Assembly: GCA_048013815.1 (NCBI GenBank)
Contig: CM106586.1
Location: forward strand, 22,320,001-22,384,000
Source of the DNA: Setoptus koraiensis
Taxonomy: Eukaryota > Arthropoda
Reading direction: 5' to 3'
DNA: 64,000 bases
The notes beneath the pieces are model-generated. The model was not told the origin of the DNA, did not search any database, and was given only the letters and a program-made list of their open reading frames with translations. Below, in pieces: positions 36,864-50,689 of this stretch. A program made the position numbers and the translations under genes. Every line of letters starts with the position of its first letter. Position 1 is the first letter of the stretch.

Positions 36864-37152
36864 TGCACCCGGCGCTAACTGTCAGCGACAGTGAGCACCT
36901 AGAACAGGGACGACATTAACAGAGGCGATGAAGACGTAACAGCACATTAGCAAAAAATATACATGTGTAAACAGCTGATTGTGTGTTTGTCGTCAGGGTG
37001 GTTATTGCGCAATCGGCAGCGGGGCCCCACTGCCGATCATCCGCACAAAGCTGGTGTGTCGCTACTAATAGATGGGCCCCATTAAACGTGCAAAGTGGAA
37101 AGTGCCGGCCCCAGCGAAGGTGTCCGACGGCGCTGTATCGCGCTGTTTGGGT

Positions 37153-37235
37153 GCTATATGGCTCTATGGCTCTATGGCTCTATGGCTGCATGGCTATATG
37201 GCTGCGTGGCTATATGGCTCCGTGGCTATACGGCC
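37153..37235. repeat. Minisatellite of 8-10-bp units (CTATATGG-like)
   Basis: About nine near-copies of GCTCTATG / GCTATATG. Confidence 0.8.
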
Positions 37236-37796
37236 GCATAAGTGGTGTAGGGGCGCTGCTGTCGCCCGCTAAGTACGCTAAATAAGTGGGCTCTATTCAG
37301 TTGGGGCGCCACTGGCGGCGCCGTATTCATTATACGTATTATACGGTGGCGCGTTGTAACTGTATAATGACACTGGCGCACATAATGCGCCACTGGACTC
37401 CAGTGACTGGAGTGCCCCTCGCTCACCCTGAAACCGAACTCGACTAGCGAACCGGGCCACAGAGGGAGCCCCCAGCGAAACCGAATCGCCGAGACTGGTT
37501 GTTGGTTGATGGGCCGGTTGTCGGTTTTAGGTTGTCGGTTGAGAGGCCGGTTGTTGGTGGCCGAGAGACAAAAGTGGAACAATATGAGACAATGTGTTTG
37601 CGCGCCGCAGACTGGGGGCGCCGTGATTGCCAGCGGAGCTATTGTGGGGCCCCCTCTGGTATGTCTGTCTGTTTGTTTGTTTGTGTTTGCAACAAGGAGG
37701 TTGCGCATTTTTTGTTCGGGGGCGCCCGCTCGGCCCGCGCACGATTTGTGCGGCCACCCACTGCGTGCGACCGCGCAAATGTCGCTCCGTCGAACA

Positions 37797-37849
37797 GAGT
37801 TGCATAAGAGTTGCATAAGAGTTGCATAAGAGTTGCATAAGATTTGCAT
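37797..37849. repeat. 11-bp tandem repeat, about 5 copies
   Basis: Unit GAGTTGCATAA, four exact copies and one degenerate copy. Confidence 0.9.
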
Positions 37850-38535
37850 CGGTTGTCGGTTATGCTGATTTGGTGTGTGCTGTGCCCACTTGTTAGCGGG
37901 CGCCCCCCGATTGTGGGGCCCCTCTCTTACAAGTGACTCGGCTCTGACAGTGGGCTGGCCAGCGGGACGGCCGCGAGACAGCGACGGTGACACGGCGACA
38001 AACATTGCCAACAACGACGACAACAGCGACAACAGCGACAACAACGACAGTAGCAACAACAGCAACAACGACAACTTTTAGTGTAACACGAGCACATCAT
38101 TTGCACACAAGCAACACCTAACTGCAGTTATGTAACCTGACAGACGGACAGACAGACAGACAGACGCTATATCTAGTGGATAGTATCCAGTATAAACTAA
38201 ACAGCAGCACACTTGTGGGCGCCAGTATCCAGTTAACGCCTCACAGTGCTCATTCAGTTGCTTGTTGTGCAATGGGTTACGTCATGGTGTACGTACAATA
38301 ATAGTAATGTACACACACACTCACACACAATGACGTAACAATGCCAACACAGCCTAACAGTGCCCAATGTGCATAATGTGCAATAATGATAATAAAGCGG
38401 CGGCGCCGTCGCCTCGCCCAATCGTGACATTGGTCACATTGTTGTTATATAACGCAACAACAACGAAGCTGGCTGTCGTAACGGTAACCGAGTGAGCCAA
38501 CAATGACAACTATATCAACCTGTCTAGCCGCAAGC

Positions 38536-38600
38536 CTCTTACGCAACGCTCTTACGCAGCGCTCTTACGCAACACTCTTACGCAACACTCTTACGCAACA
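38536..38600. repeat. 13-bp tandem repeat, 5 copies
   Basis: Unit CTCTTACGCAACA; the last three copies are identical. Confidence 0.9.
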
Positions 38601-38903
38601 CAGTGCCGCGGCGGTGGCCAGTTATTGCGCAACTAACACATTCACACGTGTGTGTTTGTGTGTGTAGTGCTAGTTACATAACTGTGTGCGCTAGTTAGTC
38701 GTGAATCACGTAACTTGGGACGCAACAACGGTAAGGCGAGCATGACGCATTTAGGCTAAAACAAAACAGCTCAGTGTCTTATTATGAGACGCGCCGTTAG
38801 GCAACGAGCGTGCTGCTTAACATGCAAACTTTTGCGCCTCGCCATCATCACTTTTGGCGAGCTCGTGTCGTGTCTTGTCGAGTTCGTAGGCCGTGTCGCA
38901 ATG

Positions 38904-39043
38904 TTGTTGGTTGTTACTGGTTGTTGTCTCTGTTGTTGTCCCTGTTGTTGTTGGTTGTTGGTTGTTGTCGGTTGTTGGTTGTTGGTTGTTGTCGGTTGTT
39001 GGTTGTTGTCGGTTGTTGCTGGTTGTTGCTGGTTGTTGTCGCC
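38904..39043. repeat. GTTGTTGGTT-type repeat
   Basis: Interleaved GTTGTTGG and GTTGTCG units; it generates artificial open frames on both strands. Confidence 0.75.
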
Positions 39044-40758
39044 GTGGCAGCGTTAACACGCCAAACAAAAGATTAACACTAATGACAATTATGTTGCCTG
39101 ACTCAGGCACAAACCCAACTCAGATAGCAGTAACCTGAGGCAACAAACGGCCCAACAGCCAGCGAACAACGAAAGGCGAGTCGCCGGCCAGTTGTCGATC
39201 GAGCCTTGTATCAGGTGGCGTTGTTTGCTGTTGGCCCCAATGACACCAGCAAACAGCCCGCTGCGACCTCTTCTGGGGCCCCTTTTGGAGCCCATCGAGG
39301 GGCCGAACCGAGCATCCCGCAACTATAATCTCTTGTTGTGCCGAGTCTCTCTGTCTAACGACTCGCAGCAACCAAATATTGGCTCAATCTGTGCCGAGCC
39401 ACAAGCGAGCTGAACGGGCGCCACACTGTTTAGTTTAGAGCTTCAACGAGCCAGCGCGCCATTCATAGCCAAACAGCGGAACAGATCGGATTTGGTCAGC
39501 GAGTCGCTCGCTGGCCGCTAGCAGGCACTGATTGGCGCTAGGCGCCGTATCTATTGGCCGGTGGCCAGGCGCAGTGTCCATTGGCCGGTCGCTAGGTGGT
39601 CGCTAGGTCCGTCGGCGGGCCGGGCCAATTGCGGTGGCCGGTTGTTGCGGGCGCGGGTCAGTGAGAGGGGCCGAGCACTGACTGCGAGCGGCACAAACAC
39701 AATGGACGCACAGAGGATAAAGTTTCACCCGTTGCCGATCGACGCTGGGCCCCAATCGCGAGCGCGAGCGCCAGCCGACTGCTGACGCTGCGCAAAAAGA
39801 AATCGCCACTGCTACACAATATAATGGGCTAATGGCATAGATAATTGCCAAATTAGCCGCCGATGGCGCAATTACAATTAGCAGGTATATCGGCGCTATA
39901 TATAGTGTGCCGTGGCTGGCAATAATCGGGTACAGCGGACAATATACCCGACACGAGTCGCTCGCCACATAGTAGCTACGTAGTAGCCCAGTTAACCGAG
40001 TCAGTTTAACCGATTCAGTGTAAGCGAGTTTGTTTGACCGACTCGGTCAGCTTTTGTTGGGCGCCCTCGCTCGGCCAATACCGATCACTGGCCGTGGATA
40101 AACTGAACGCGGCCTGGTGGGCCCCAAATTGACTCGTAGTGGGCGTCATTGTCATTACGGGCTGATTGTTTGTCGGCTTGTCTTGCCAGTGCCACGGCAC
40201 CACTGAACAAGCGTTGCGCTAATGGCAAGAGGGCGCCCTTGTTGAGTTGTTTTGTGTCACTAAACCTCCGGGCAACCCTAACTATCAAAAAGTTGTCGGC
40301 CCCACTTAATTAAGGCGCGCCTCTGGTGCGCCATTCCCAGAAATGCGTCACAAATCATGGGAACCATCCAACGATTTCTAGATGATCGACTGAAATGAAA
40401 ATTACAATTAAGCCACGGGCCGTATGAGACCACGTTATAGAGTCCACGACAGCTGCACAACAACAGCTGGCTGTCAGTTTGGGCACGGGCCCCAAACTGA
40501 TCGATCCCTAGAGCGATTCATTTAAACTGAAACAACAACAATTGCCACAATTCAGCCGCTGCCCCATTCGGCCGCTCGGCGCCCAGGTGAGCCAACGGCG
40601 GAGTGCAATGGAAATTCAATGAAAACTTAATGAAAACGGATGCTCCGAGCCGCACAATCGGCACGAGCGACATTGGCCCCTTTTCTGGCGCCATCACTTG
40701 GGGCTGTATGAATTATTCAGACTGTTTTATAGTTTTCAGGTTTGTGGCTGCCACTTCG

Positions 40759-40815
40759 GGTCGCTTCCTTCTGGTCGCTTCCCGCTGGTCGCTTTCTTCT
40801 GGTCGCTGGCTCCCT
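40759..40815. repeat. 14-bp tandem repeat, 4 copies
   Basis: Unit GGTCGCTTCCTTCT with variants. Confidence 0.8.
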
Positions 40816-41431
40816 CTGGCTGCGGTGCGCTTTTTGCCGGCCCGGCCCGAAGCGCCCGAAGTGCCCTAAAACACGCGACCAGTTGACTCTGTGCCCGCGA
40901 TTGTCTCCCTTCGTTTGCTCGTTTCAACCAGCCGCCACCGGCCGGCGACCGAAAAGCTCTCGACCGACTTGTGCCACCCTAAAGGGACCAAACCAGGCTA
41001 TGCTCGCAAACGCGTATCTGCACAGCACTTTGCAACATTTCGCTGTCTTTTTCGACGAAACAAAGGCCAACAAGCCGAAATTTCTCTCAATTCTCGTATA
41101 TACATTTATATGTGGCATGCTGTTGCCGCTGCACTGTCGCTACTGTGTCTGGGCCAGTCGCAAAAGTCGCGAGAGTCGCCCGCAATTCGCATTCTTCGAG
41201 CTGGCTCAACGACTAGATAAATGCTCAATCTCGTGGCGCCCGATGTTGCGCTCGCTGCATGCGACCGCTCGATCCCTCGGGGCCCCAAAAAGAAAGCTCT
41301 CAGTGTGTGTTAGAAAAAGCTCGAAAAGCAACTTGCTGTTGCAATTTGGTGCGCCCGCAGCAAAGTAGCTTCAGCAGCCACTAGTTTTACAGAATACAAC
41401 TTATATTATATAAGTGAGTCGTCTTGTTTCG

Positions 41432-41449
41432 CCCAGCACCGGTGCTGGG
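41432..41449. repeat. Perfect 18-bp palindrome
   Basis: CCCAGCACC followed directly by GGTGCTGGG. Confidence 0.85.
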
Positions 41450-42412
41450 GCCCGCTCGCGTCGCTCTATAGACACTGGCCTCGTTCGCCGTTCACTTGCC
41501 TCTGATCACTGATGGGATCTGAACTGAATCGATGTGGGCCACGCTCATGGCACAATTGTAATCACGAGGCGCTTCTGGCTAATTGATGGCAAACTCGCGC
41601 TCACGCTAAACAAATTCTTTAAAAGAATCTTGGTCGCTCAAGAATCTGATCATCAGCGGCCACAAATGCCGCTCACTGGGCACCGGCCGGCGAGCTCTGG
41701 CGGGCGAACACTGATTGACAAATTTCAGCGGGGGCTCGCCGCAAATCCGTCACACTGCCAAAGTGGGGCCATTTAAAGATGTGACCGAAGCGGCCACCAA
41801 TGGCAGCCGCTGATCAATCACACTTTTTGAGCGCCCGCAATTTCGATTTGCGCGCTCGCAATCTCTGATCATCAGAGTCTGATCATCAGAGTCTGATGGC
41901 GGCACGAAGCAACGGGGCCCGTCCGACGCGCAATCCCGCGCAACCCGACACGACTGGCCAGCGACCGATGGCACCTGAGAGTTGCTGAGCGTGTCAATTA
42001 GCCCGTCACTGACACATGCAACGCAATCTAACATTCACTGTTTGGGGTCCGCGTCTGAGCCGTCTGGGGCGTCTGAGGCATCTGGGGCGGAGGTTTGCGC
42101 GGGTGCCACAAACATGCCCCGTCAAATGAAGTGAGGCCAAGTGAGTGTGTCGGCCAGTGCGGCCGGCAGGTATATCGGGGCACTCGCTGTGGGCCGGTGG
42201 GTGCCGTTGCGGCCCGCAGCCGCAGTCAGTGTGCGCTGGCGGGCGGCCCGATACAATATAACGCGATACAATGCGACATAATAGATACATGCCGGATAAT
42301 AACCATCCATCTTATTTATCATAACGGGACACAATGAGAGAGCTCGCAACATTGTCATTTGTTGTTTGCTGGCGCCACACAAAACAGCCAGCGACTGTTT
42401 GGGTGCAGTCGC

Positions 42413-42482
42413 TCGTTGCCCGTTGGCGGCCCGGCTCGTTGGCGGCCCGGCTCGTTGGCGGCTCGAATCGTTGGCGCGGCTC
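42413..42482. repeat. 16-bp tandem repeat, about 4 copies
   Basis: Unit CGTTGGCGGCCCGGCT; two exact copies and flanking variants. Confidence 0.8.
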
Positions 42483-42680
42483 ACTTGCGCTCGCCAACTT
42501 GCCAGTTCGCAGCTCAGTTCGAGCTGGATGGGGCCCATTTCGAACGCCTCCTGTGCCGTTGCATTATTATCTTGTTTGGCCGTGGTCGTCGTCGCGCAAT
42601 GCCCATGAGCACCGACGGCATTTTGTCTCTTTCGGCTAGCAGTCGCCTTTTCGGTGGAGTCGCCCTCTTGGTGGCGTGTC

Positions 42681-42711
42681 GCTGCTCGTGACTGCACGAG
42701 TCACGAGCAGC
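42681..42711. repeat. Perfect 13-bp inverted repeat, 5-nt loop
   Basis: GCTGCTCGTGACT, loop GCACG, then AGTCACGAGCAGC. Confidence 0.85.
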
Positions 42712-43059
42712 AGTGTCACTCCTAGCGGCAGATACGCACAAGATGAGGCCAGAGATAAATGGTTCAGCTAATCGAATCGCTGCTCGCAACTACTCAAACA
42801 ACTTGACTAGTTGCACTACAAGCCTCAACATCACGCCTTACGCAACACAACACAACATAACAACATATCAACTATCAATTTGCACGTCAATTGATCTTGT
42901 AATCGTGTGTGTGTGTAACGCACCAATCGTGACGTAACCATCGAGCTGATTGCGTCATCATTACGTCCATCGCTATCATCATCATTATGGCGCGGCCGTA
43001 AACGGTCGCACTGTGGGCGCCAGCGAAAATTGTTGCTTGTCCAGGGCGGAGGACAAATT

Positions 43060-43216
43060 CGAAATTCGCCATTTCGATATTTCGCAATTTCGATATTGCT
43101 CAGTTCGCAGTTCGAAATTTCTCATTCGCAGTTCGGAAACAGAATTTTCCGAATTTCGAAATTCTGGAAATTCTGGAAATTTTGAAATTTTGAAATTCTG
43201 AAATTTCGAAATTTCT
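43060..43216. repeat. GAAATT-rich simple repeat
   Basis: Loose repetition of GAAATTC / GAAATTTTG / TTCGATATTTC units over about 155 bases. Confidence 0.75.
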
Positions 43217-45793
43217 GCACTGTGAGTCTGCGAAGTTCGTGACAGGAGAGGGCCGAAAAAAAGCCGAAATCCTGGCCATCGAGCGAAATTCTTCGCTATC
43301 CTGCCGCGGCGAATCGACGCGACTAATGGGCCGAACTCGCGAAATCGGCACAAACATTTGCACGTATGGCCAATTTTTCGCCGGAAGAGGTCACTTTTGC
43401 GACCAATTCCAATTTGAATTGCGAATCGCCAACGTGCGCTTGTCGCAGCGCGATCTGGCCTGTTTTGTTTAAACTTTTTCGAGCGGCCGCTCGAAACTGC
43501 TAACACTTGATATGGCTGGATGAAGAAAAAGCGTGCCCCTTCTCGCCCTATTAAATCGCAATCGCATCGCGCGCTTTATCGGGCTGCTCGTATGATCTAA
43601 TGGCGTTCGTCTGGCGCCGAGTGACCAAACAAATGGCTAGAGTGTGTGTGTGTTCGGCTGGCGTGAAAAGCAAACAACTTGGGGCACCAAACATTTCGGT
43701 TTGGTGGCGGCGATCTTATCTGGGGCCTTGTGTGTATTCTTTTCGGCGCACTATATCACTTGCAACTTCACTTCTGTGGTTTGAAATCTTTCGAGAATTG
43801 CGCCACTATCTGTGCCGTTTATCTCTGGCCTGTTTATCCGTATAAAGGAAGATTGTTTTTGATTGTCTGTGCAATCACTTGAAATCGGCGAGCTCTTGCC
43901 GGCTCTGCGTTTTTGTTGCGTTGTGTTGTGTTGCGTTGCGATGTTGGGATCCATTCTTTTTTGAATGATTTTGAGTGCGCGCCAGACAACAACTGCAACC
44001 AATCTCTCATCTCTCCCACAAGCGAGTGTGTGACTGGCGCTTGCCGGGGATTTCGGCGAGTCGTTAGCCGAGATCCGCGGCCCGCAGCTACCCAACGGAG
44101 ATACCTGGCGCCCAGTTAATGCCGGGGCTGCCTTAATGATCGCGATGGCGCTGCAAGATTAACCCGGCCCTCACCGAGCTTAGCCGGCCAAGATTAGCTC
44201 TGGCGCTTCGCCTCTCGTCTGGGGCCCATTTGTGTCGGCCGCACGCGGTACCTCGTGTGCTGCCGCAAAGCGGCCTGTGCGTACCCCTTTCTGCCGGAGA
44301 CATGTTTTTACTCTAAATTCGCGCAGCGCCCCACGCCACGGATAATAGCGCGCCTAAATGAGCTCCATTCGGGCCGATTCGGCATTCTGTCGCTAGCTTC
44401 TCGACATGTTTATTGCGTTTGCACGGGCGGGCAAAATGAGTGAATGCCCGTCAGCTTTGCCCATTTCTCTTCTTCTTGTTGTTGTCCTCTTATTTTCAAC
44501 TCGCTCTTTTATTCTTACCATTTTGGCGGCGCCGATACGGGGCCCCAACTGGCGTGTTTGGCGTTTGTTGTTGGTGCGCGATTTGAGTCGCCCCCCCCCC
44601 CAATTCGAGCCCAGCGGAGACTTGCGAGCGCAAAAATAAGCACTGCGGTGATAATAACAGCGAGTTATATTTACGACTCGGCGCTAGCCGTTTTTTATCA
44701 TTGCCCATCTCTTCGCCGTTGTACCGTTTATCTGGTGGGCGCTATTTGCACATTACACATTACATAATAATATCGAATGTCACACGCACCCACACAAAGA
44801 CGCCACGCAACGTCACCTATCTATCTTGGGCGGGAATCTTTGCGGGGGCCGCCAGCCGCCGTCGCCGCCAGCTCGTGCAGTTTAACGCGGAGAAAGTGGC
44901 GTCAATCGCGGGCCCCCTCTCTCTAAAATGAGGCCGGCAAGTCGCAAATGAGCAGCCATTTAATATTATGACTATTCCATGTCTATTAGAGTGAGGCAGC
45001 TCATAAAGCCGCCAGCTCGCCCAAACTGTCTCGGCCAAATCTACATGACGAGCCTGTCGCTGACTCGGGGCCCCGACTTTACAACTTTTACATGCGCATC
45101 CATTGTATACAAAACGAAAATCGGGCGCCCATCCAACGACCTTTGCTGTCACCGTCACTGTCTGTCGCTTGTGTTCGTGCAAAATACAAGTCGCAGCGAC
45201 GCGCCAGCCGTCTAATGGGGCCCACTCGGGACCGCGGGCCGGTTGTCGCTGACACTATTACACAGACAGGACAGTCGGCACAGCGCGCTGCTCGTGAGCC
45301 CGACCGACGCGCGGCCGCAAATTCACCTGTGGGCTCGCTGGCCGGCGCCCGGCGGCCCTCTAGCCGCGCCGGAACTGCTCGGGATGGTTCGAATGGCGCG
45401 AATTATAGGGCCGGCGGCCCAGGGCTCACCTTGATGGAGCTCGGCAGCTTGTCTTTATTTCTTTTTCTTTCGCGAAAGAGTGACGCCGGCCTGACGAGCA
45501 AGGTCGCCCGGCCGGCCGCGCAACGGGCACGTCGCTCGCCGACATGATCGATTTTGTGCAGCGGCCGTCATTTCCCTTTCTCCTGGCGGCGCCCCCCGCT
45601 CGCCCGCCCGCCCGCCATTCACGGCGCCCTCTGTGCACGCTGCTCGCGCCGCCATTCACGGCGCCCCCTGCACGCTGCTCGCGCCGCCAGGACGATCTTT
45701 GTTACATAATAATATATGTAGCGCCAAGATGGATATGTATTTTTGCGCTTGCACGTTGCGGCAAACTGGCGCGCCGCCAGAGGCACGCGCCAG

Positions 45794-45895
45794 CCAGACA
45801 TTGCAGTGGGCCAGATATTGCAGCGAGCCAGATATTGCAGCGGGCCAGATATTGCAGCGGGCCAGATATTGCAGCGGGCCAGATATTGCAGCGAG
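45794..45895. repeat. 17-bp tandem repeat, 6 copies
   Basis: Unit CCAGATATTGCAGCGGG, six copies in exact 17-base register. Confidence 0.92.
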
Positions 45896-47546
45896 CGGTT
45901 TGCCGTGATATGCGGTGATTTGCGGACAGAGCCGTTAGGCGGCGGGCCGCTTGTGCGCGAGTTTGCATGATAAATATCGGCCGGCCGGGCTGGCGTCATC
46001 ATTGGGCGAGCCGGAGCGGTTTGCTGGCGGGCTTTTGCCCGAAAAAGTCTCGCCAAAAGTTGTTGTTGTTGTATGGGTTCCTTTCTTGGCCTCTCGTAAT
46101 CTGCGTTACGGCTGCTACTCGGCGCCGAGATTTATTGTGTGACTGCTGGAGTGTATCTAGCGTTTTGTTCTCGTCCGTTTGAATGAAGTATGTTGCAATG
46201 TGGCGCTTGATGCTTGCGTGCGCTCGGCCCGTCGCGGCTCGAAGCGGCTTGGGCCCAAATTATTTTAAAAAAGAATGATATCGCATTATATCATTATTAT
46301 TAAAATTTCGCCCGCCGCTTGATGCCGCGCTGTTCGGCTGCCGACTGTCTAGCCGGCAGCCGACAACTGTGCAACTGTGCGCCGCTGTGGCAGCTTAGCC
46401 AGCGAACGGGGCCCAATTGCTGGGCGGCTCAGGCGACTCGTCGTGATATATTGTTCGCGCAGTAGCTATATCTATTTTGATCTGTTTAACCATTGTGGCG
46501 CCGGCGGCCCAAACGTTAACAGGGTTAACGTTAACAGCCCAGTTGAACCCAGTTTCGCGCGCTGTAGCGATCCGATGCGCGCCAGCCCAAGATGGGGCTC
46601 CGAGGCTCGCGCTGGCTAGGGGCCCCCAGCGCCAGCGACACTGATGATTATGATGATGGTTCAATTGCAATCGTTTAAAAGTGGGCCCGCCAACTTAACA
46701 TGCACACGCTGCCAGCGGACAAGTGGGCAGATATGCGGCCGCCGGCGCGCTCACGGTTCAGCTCCGGAGGGCCCGCCGACAAGAGCGGCCCAACGAGACG
46801 GCCCGCTAATAGCTGCGTCTGTGCGCTGGGCCGGGCCGCGGCCCGCGCTCGACCGGGTCAAATTAGTGGCCATTTGGCCCAGTGCGCCACTCTCAATTCG
46901 ATAGCGTGCGCCGTTCGTTAAAACGGGTTCCGGATGGCCGGCCCAAGTTTGAGTTTACCGGGCCGGCGCGGCCGATTTGTGGCGCGCATTATCCGCGTCC
47001 CCATGCCTCTGCGCCTCTATGCCTCTGTGTCTCTGCGCCTCCATGCCTCTGTGTCTCTGTGGCGCTATGCGGCGGCGGCGGCGACCATCATGCTCCCATG
47101 CGCCCCCGCCAGATATATATGTGATACCACTAATGATCATTGCGTTGTCTCCCCTGGATAGATTCTGCAAACAGATACAGATAGCCGGACGGCCGAACGC
47201 GCCAGCGGTCGCCGTGCTGCACCGACTGTGCCATGTATATCTGGCGGCTGTACGTTGTATCCGCTGGATGCGTTTGTCGGGGCATTTGTAGCCAGCGCGC
47301 CGATGGCAGCAACGACGACGATGATGATCATGATCATGGCAATAACGGTTCCATAACCGCCAAATAAACTGCGATTTTTCGGCCAAAATCAACGAAGCGA
47401 GATGAAAAAATTAAAATAGGCCACTGTTTATCGAGCCAGTGGCGCCGCCGCTCGCCGGGCCCCGTTCGGCCGACATATCGTCGTACAGTTATGAGTTTTC
47501 CAGTGAGCGAGCCAACGACGATCGGCCAGAGACTTTATTTTTACCG

Positions 47547-47671
47547 TTTCGCCATTGTGCCGTTTCGCCATATCGGCGTGCTTTTTTCTCCATTTCGTCG
47601 TTTCGCCGTTTCGCCGATCCGCCGTTTTGCCGTTGTGTCGTTTCGCCGTTTCGCCGTTTCCAGATTTCACC
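47547..47671. repeat. GTTTCGCC-type repeat
   Basis: Many copies of CCGTTTCGCC in loose register. Confidence 0.75.
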
Positions 47672-48726
47672 ATTTTGCCATTGCCCCGTCCGAGAACCGA
47701 GCCGCTCCAAACTTTGGACTCCAAAATCTGGCCTCAAAGTGAAACGTTTGGCCCCGCGAACGAGCAAGCGACTGCGCCCACCGGAGCGGCCGCTTCGATC
47801 GCGTGTCCCGCCGCGGCGCCAGTGTTACGTAATTCGATTGATGCAACACACTATGCATGACACAACGCAATATGTATGCATCTTGCATTGTGATTTTGTC
47901 TCGTCTGACAACGCACGCACCTTGTTATGCAAATGTCGACCCCGCTGGCGCAAGACAATCGACGAGCCCGGCATCGGCGAGCATCGACATTTGCATGCCT
48001 GACAACTGGCTGTGGTCAGCTGACGAGCTGATTGCATCAGCTGACAAGTTGTGAGTGCATGAGTGACAGTCGGCGGCGAGCTGTCACTGGCGAGCTGATG
48101 ATTTTATTGCGCAATTTATTGTTGTTGTTGTTGTTGTTATTGCAGTTTTGGGCTGCAGTCGTTTGTGACAGTTGCGCCAATACGGCGCCAATATCTGACC
48201 GCCAGCTGACTGTCAAATGCTCGCATATTTGCAACTTCTCCAAAACTTTTCCCATTGTGTGTTGATTCAAGGCGCACTATTGCGCATATTGGCTCAGTGT
48301 GCGCCGTGCACGCGCGTCGCTGACAAGTGATGGGCGCACAAATTGGCCAACTTGATATTATACTTTAAATGAAACGAAATCGCGTCGCGAAACGGCCACA
48401 ATGGGAAAAGTTTGCAATGGCAATTGTGCGTCGCTGCGTGCGATTTGCGCGCACAAAAGCCCATCGATGGCAAACGAGCGGCACACAACTGAAAATTGTC
48501 ACTTATGACCTGATGAATGGCCAATATTGTGCCTGTTTGGCCATTTCTGTTGTCGTTGTCGGGCTCGTTGGCGCGAGCCAGAAACGACCGACAGCAGCCG
48601 TGGACAGTATTCACAAGTCAGACATAATATTTAGGTGCAGCAACTGGCGAGCCAATTGGCCGCTCTTCGATCGTTAATTGATCAACTGTGTCCGTCGATT
48701 GACATAATCACTCTCGCGGTCGGCCC

Positions 48727-48766
48727 CATATCGGCCGATATCGGCCGACATCGGCTGACGTCGGCC
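48727..48766. repeat. 10-bp tandem repeat, 4 copies
   Basis: CATATCGGCC, GATATCGGCC, GACATCGGCT and GACGTCGGCC in register. Confidence 0.85.
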
Positions 48767-50111
48767 AGCGTGATGATAGCAAACGGATCGGATAATAATA
48801 TCGGCCGACTGGTGATTAGAGCGAGCCGCTGTGAACTGGCCAGGCTGGCGATGTCAGTGCGTGTTTCCGCAATCAACACATCACATTGTGCGATATCCAT
48901 GGATAAATTTCAAATTTCAACCCAACTCATCGAAGCGCCCATATCGGGCCACGTCGCGCTGGCACCGGTAAGGTTCCGGTTGCAGGTTGTTGGCGGGGCG
49001 GGCGCGACACGCTCGTCTCGATGATTATGCAAATAAGCCACTTGTGCGGGCATCACCATCGCCATACACAGTTAAGTGTTTGCTCGACGATATGTTGGCC
49101 ATATCGGCGATAGTGATGGAGTGCGCCAGTTTCGCGCCGGCGACATGAAAATTGATTCGCGCCCCCAAACGCGTGCTCGGCTCGGCTCGTGTCGACGAGC
49201 GCCGCAAAGTGCTCAAAAGTGTTGATTGAATGGGGCCCGGCGCCGGCTCGTGTCAGCGCACGCCAACGACGCCCATATCCAGCGCGCGCCATCCATTTAT
49301 ATTGGCCCAGTTCGCCCAATTTAAATTTGCCCAGCTCGCTGGGCTGGCTCGCGCACAGTTATTATGGCGGCACCGCAACTGGGGCCCATGATATCAGAGC
49401 TCATGTGTTGTGTTATAACTAATGCAACAAACTATGATTATCGCTGATGCACACACACACACACACACACTGGCTGACTGACGAAATCAAATCTTTGTCT
49501 CAGCCCAACGCGGCTCAAATGGGGCGCCAATTTGAGTATGGGCCCCAGTGGCTCGCCGATGCGAGCGATTGGGGCCATTCCGCATTGACGCCGAAACAAT
49601 GATTGCGCGACGCAATCATCATTATTGTTGCTGGCTCGGCCCGCCAGCCCATTGGACTGAGCCCAATGCGGCCCGCCAGCCCGCCGACCAGCCAGCATCG
49701 CTCTGGCGCCTCCAGCGGGCCCATGCGCCGCGGTCTCGCCGGCGCTGTCTGTCTGTCGTCTTGGTCATATCGATCTAGTCGGCGGCGGCGAGCAGCATTA
49801 GACAAATGGTTCGTCCCAAGCTGGCGCGCCCGCTGCCAGCCAGCGCGTTGTGGATAGCGAGCCACAGCGACGAAAGGATATTTTTTCGCTAATTTCGCGC
49901 GACAACGACAATTTGTTTTAGCATACACACACAGCGGCAACGCCAAATCGATCGGCCCCCTCCCCCCTCAAACACTTGATTGACTTTGCCAGAGAAGTGT
50001 TCGGGCAGCTGACTCGCCAAAGCAAGCGGCCGGCCCGACCAATGACATCAGATAATAATAATCAATCGAGTGATTTTGTTGATCAAACGACTGCAAATGG
50101 AAATGGCGCAC

Positions 50112-50119
50112 TATAAATA
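50112..50119 (+). promoter_or_regulatory. Candidate TATA box for the aminopeptidase gene
   Basis: TATAAATA lies about 570 bases upstream of the ATG at 50690. Transcription would then begin near 50145 with a 5' UTR of about 540 bases, if it is unspliced. No start-site evidence is available. Confidence 0.35.
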
Positions 50120-50689
50120 ATCAGCGTGCTATACTGTTTATGCGCGCGCTGTGCACTGTTAGTGTTACAATAGTACACAGCGCGAGCTTGTTTGTTTGTT
50201 GGACTTGGGGGCCCCGCTTAGCGCTCGCACATGTTTTTTGAGCTGGCTAGGCCGCTTTATAGCCAGCGAGTTGTGTGCCAAATTGTGTGATCAGGGGCCA
50301 AATCAGGGGAGCCGCGCAATAGCGGGCCAGTGATCAGTTTGAATAAATTATAGGCGCTGCATTGACAATACAAACAACGGTATCGCACAATATTTTTGCG
50401 GCCGGCCCGGCCCGGCGAGAAACAACAACAAAACATGAAGCTGACTTTCTCTCTCTCTCTCTCTCTGTTTTCATTCATATCAAATTATCCCCTTATCCGG
50501 CCGCCGCCATATCTCTGGATGCTGCCCGTATCAGCAAAGCGAGCGGCAATAGCAACCGTAATATCGCAAGACAACACGATGTGATCAACATCACATGCTT
50601 AATGACACAACAGAACAGCCAACGAGATAGACACAGGAACTGGGGCCCAATGCCCCACACACACAACAAACAGCATACTCACAGACAGT
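50120..50689 (+). other. Presumed 5' UTR or promoter-proximal region of the aminopeptidase gene
   Basis: Contains a CT run (about 50447-50466) and, immediately before the ATG, CATACTCACAG, which could be a splice acceptor. The gene could therefore have distant non-coding 5' exons in the region to the left. Confidence 0.35.

Larger units (their letters stand above)
35596..50111. other. Long region without a convincing gene (right part)
   Basis: About 14.5 kb, GC-rich in places, with frequent GGGCCC palindromes and GGCGCC-like sites, many minisatellites and perfect hairpins. Long open frames here (for example 42985-43506 minus) arise from repeats. A TATATAAG at 36691-36698 and another at 41407-41414 could be core promoters; a Kozak-like ATG followed by a strong donor lies at 36001-36071. 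No protein domain was recognised. Confidence 0.4.

Noticed and set aside
36691-41414. Two TATATAAG sites as gene promoters
   Set aside because: No coding sequence or transcript can be linked to them; kept only as weak candidates.
42985-43506. 173-codon minus-strand frame
   Set aside because: Much of it (KFQNFKISKFPEFPEF) is the translated GAAATT simple repeat.
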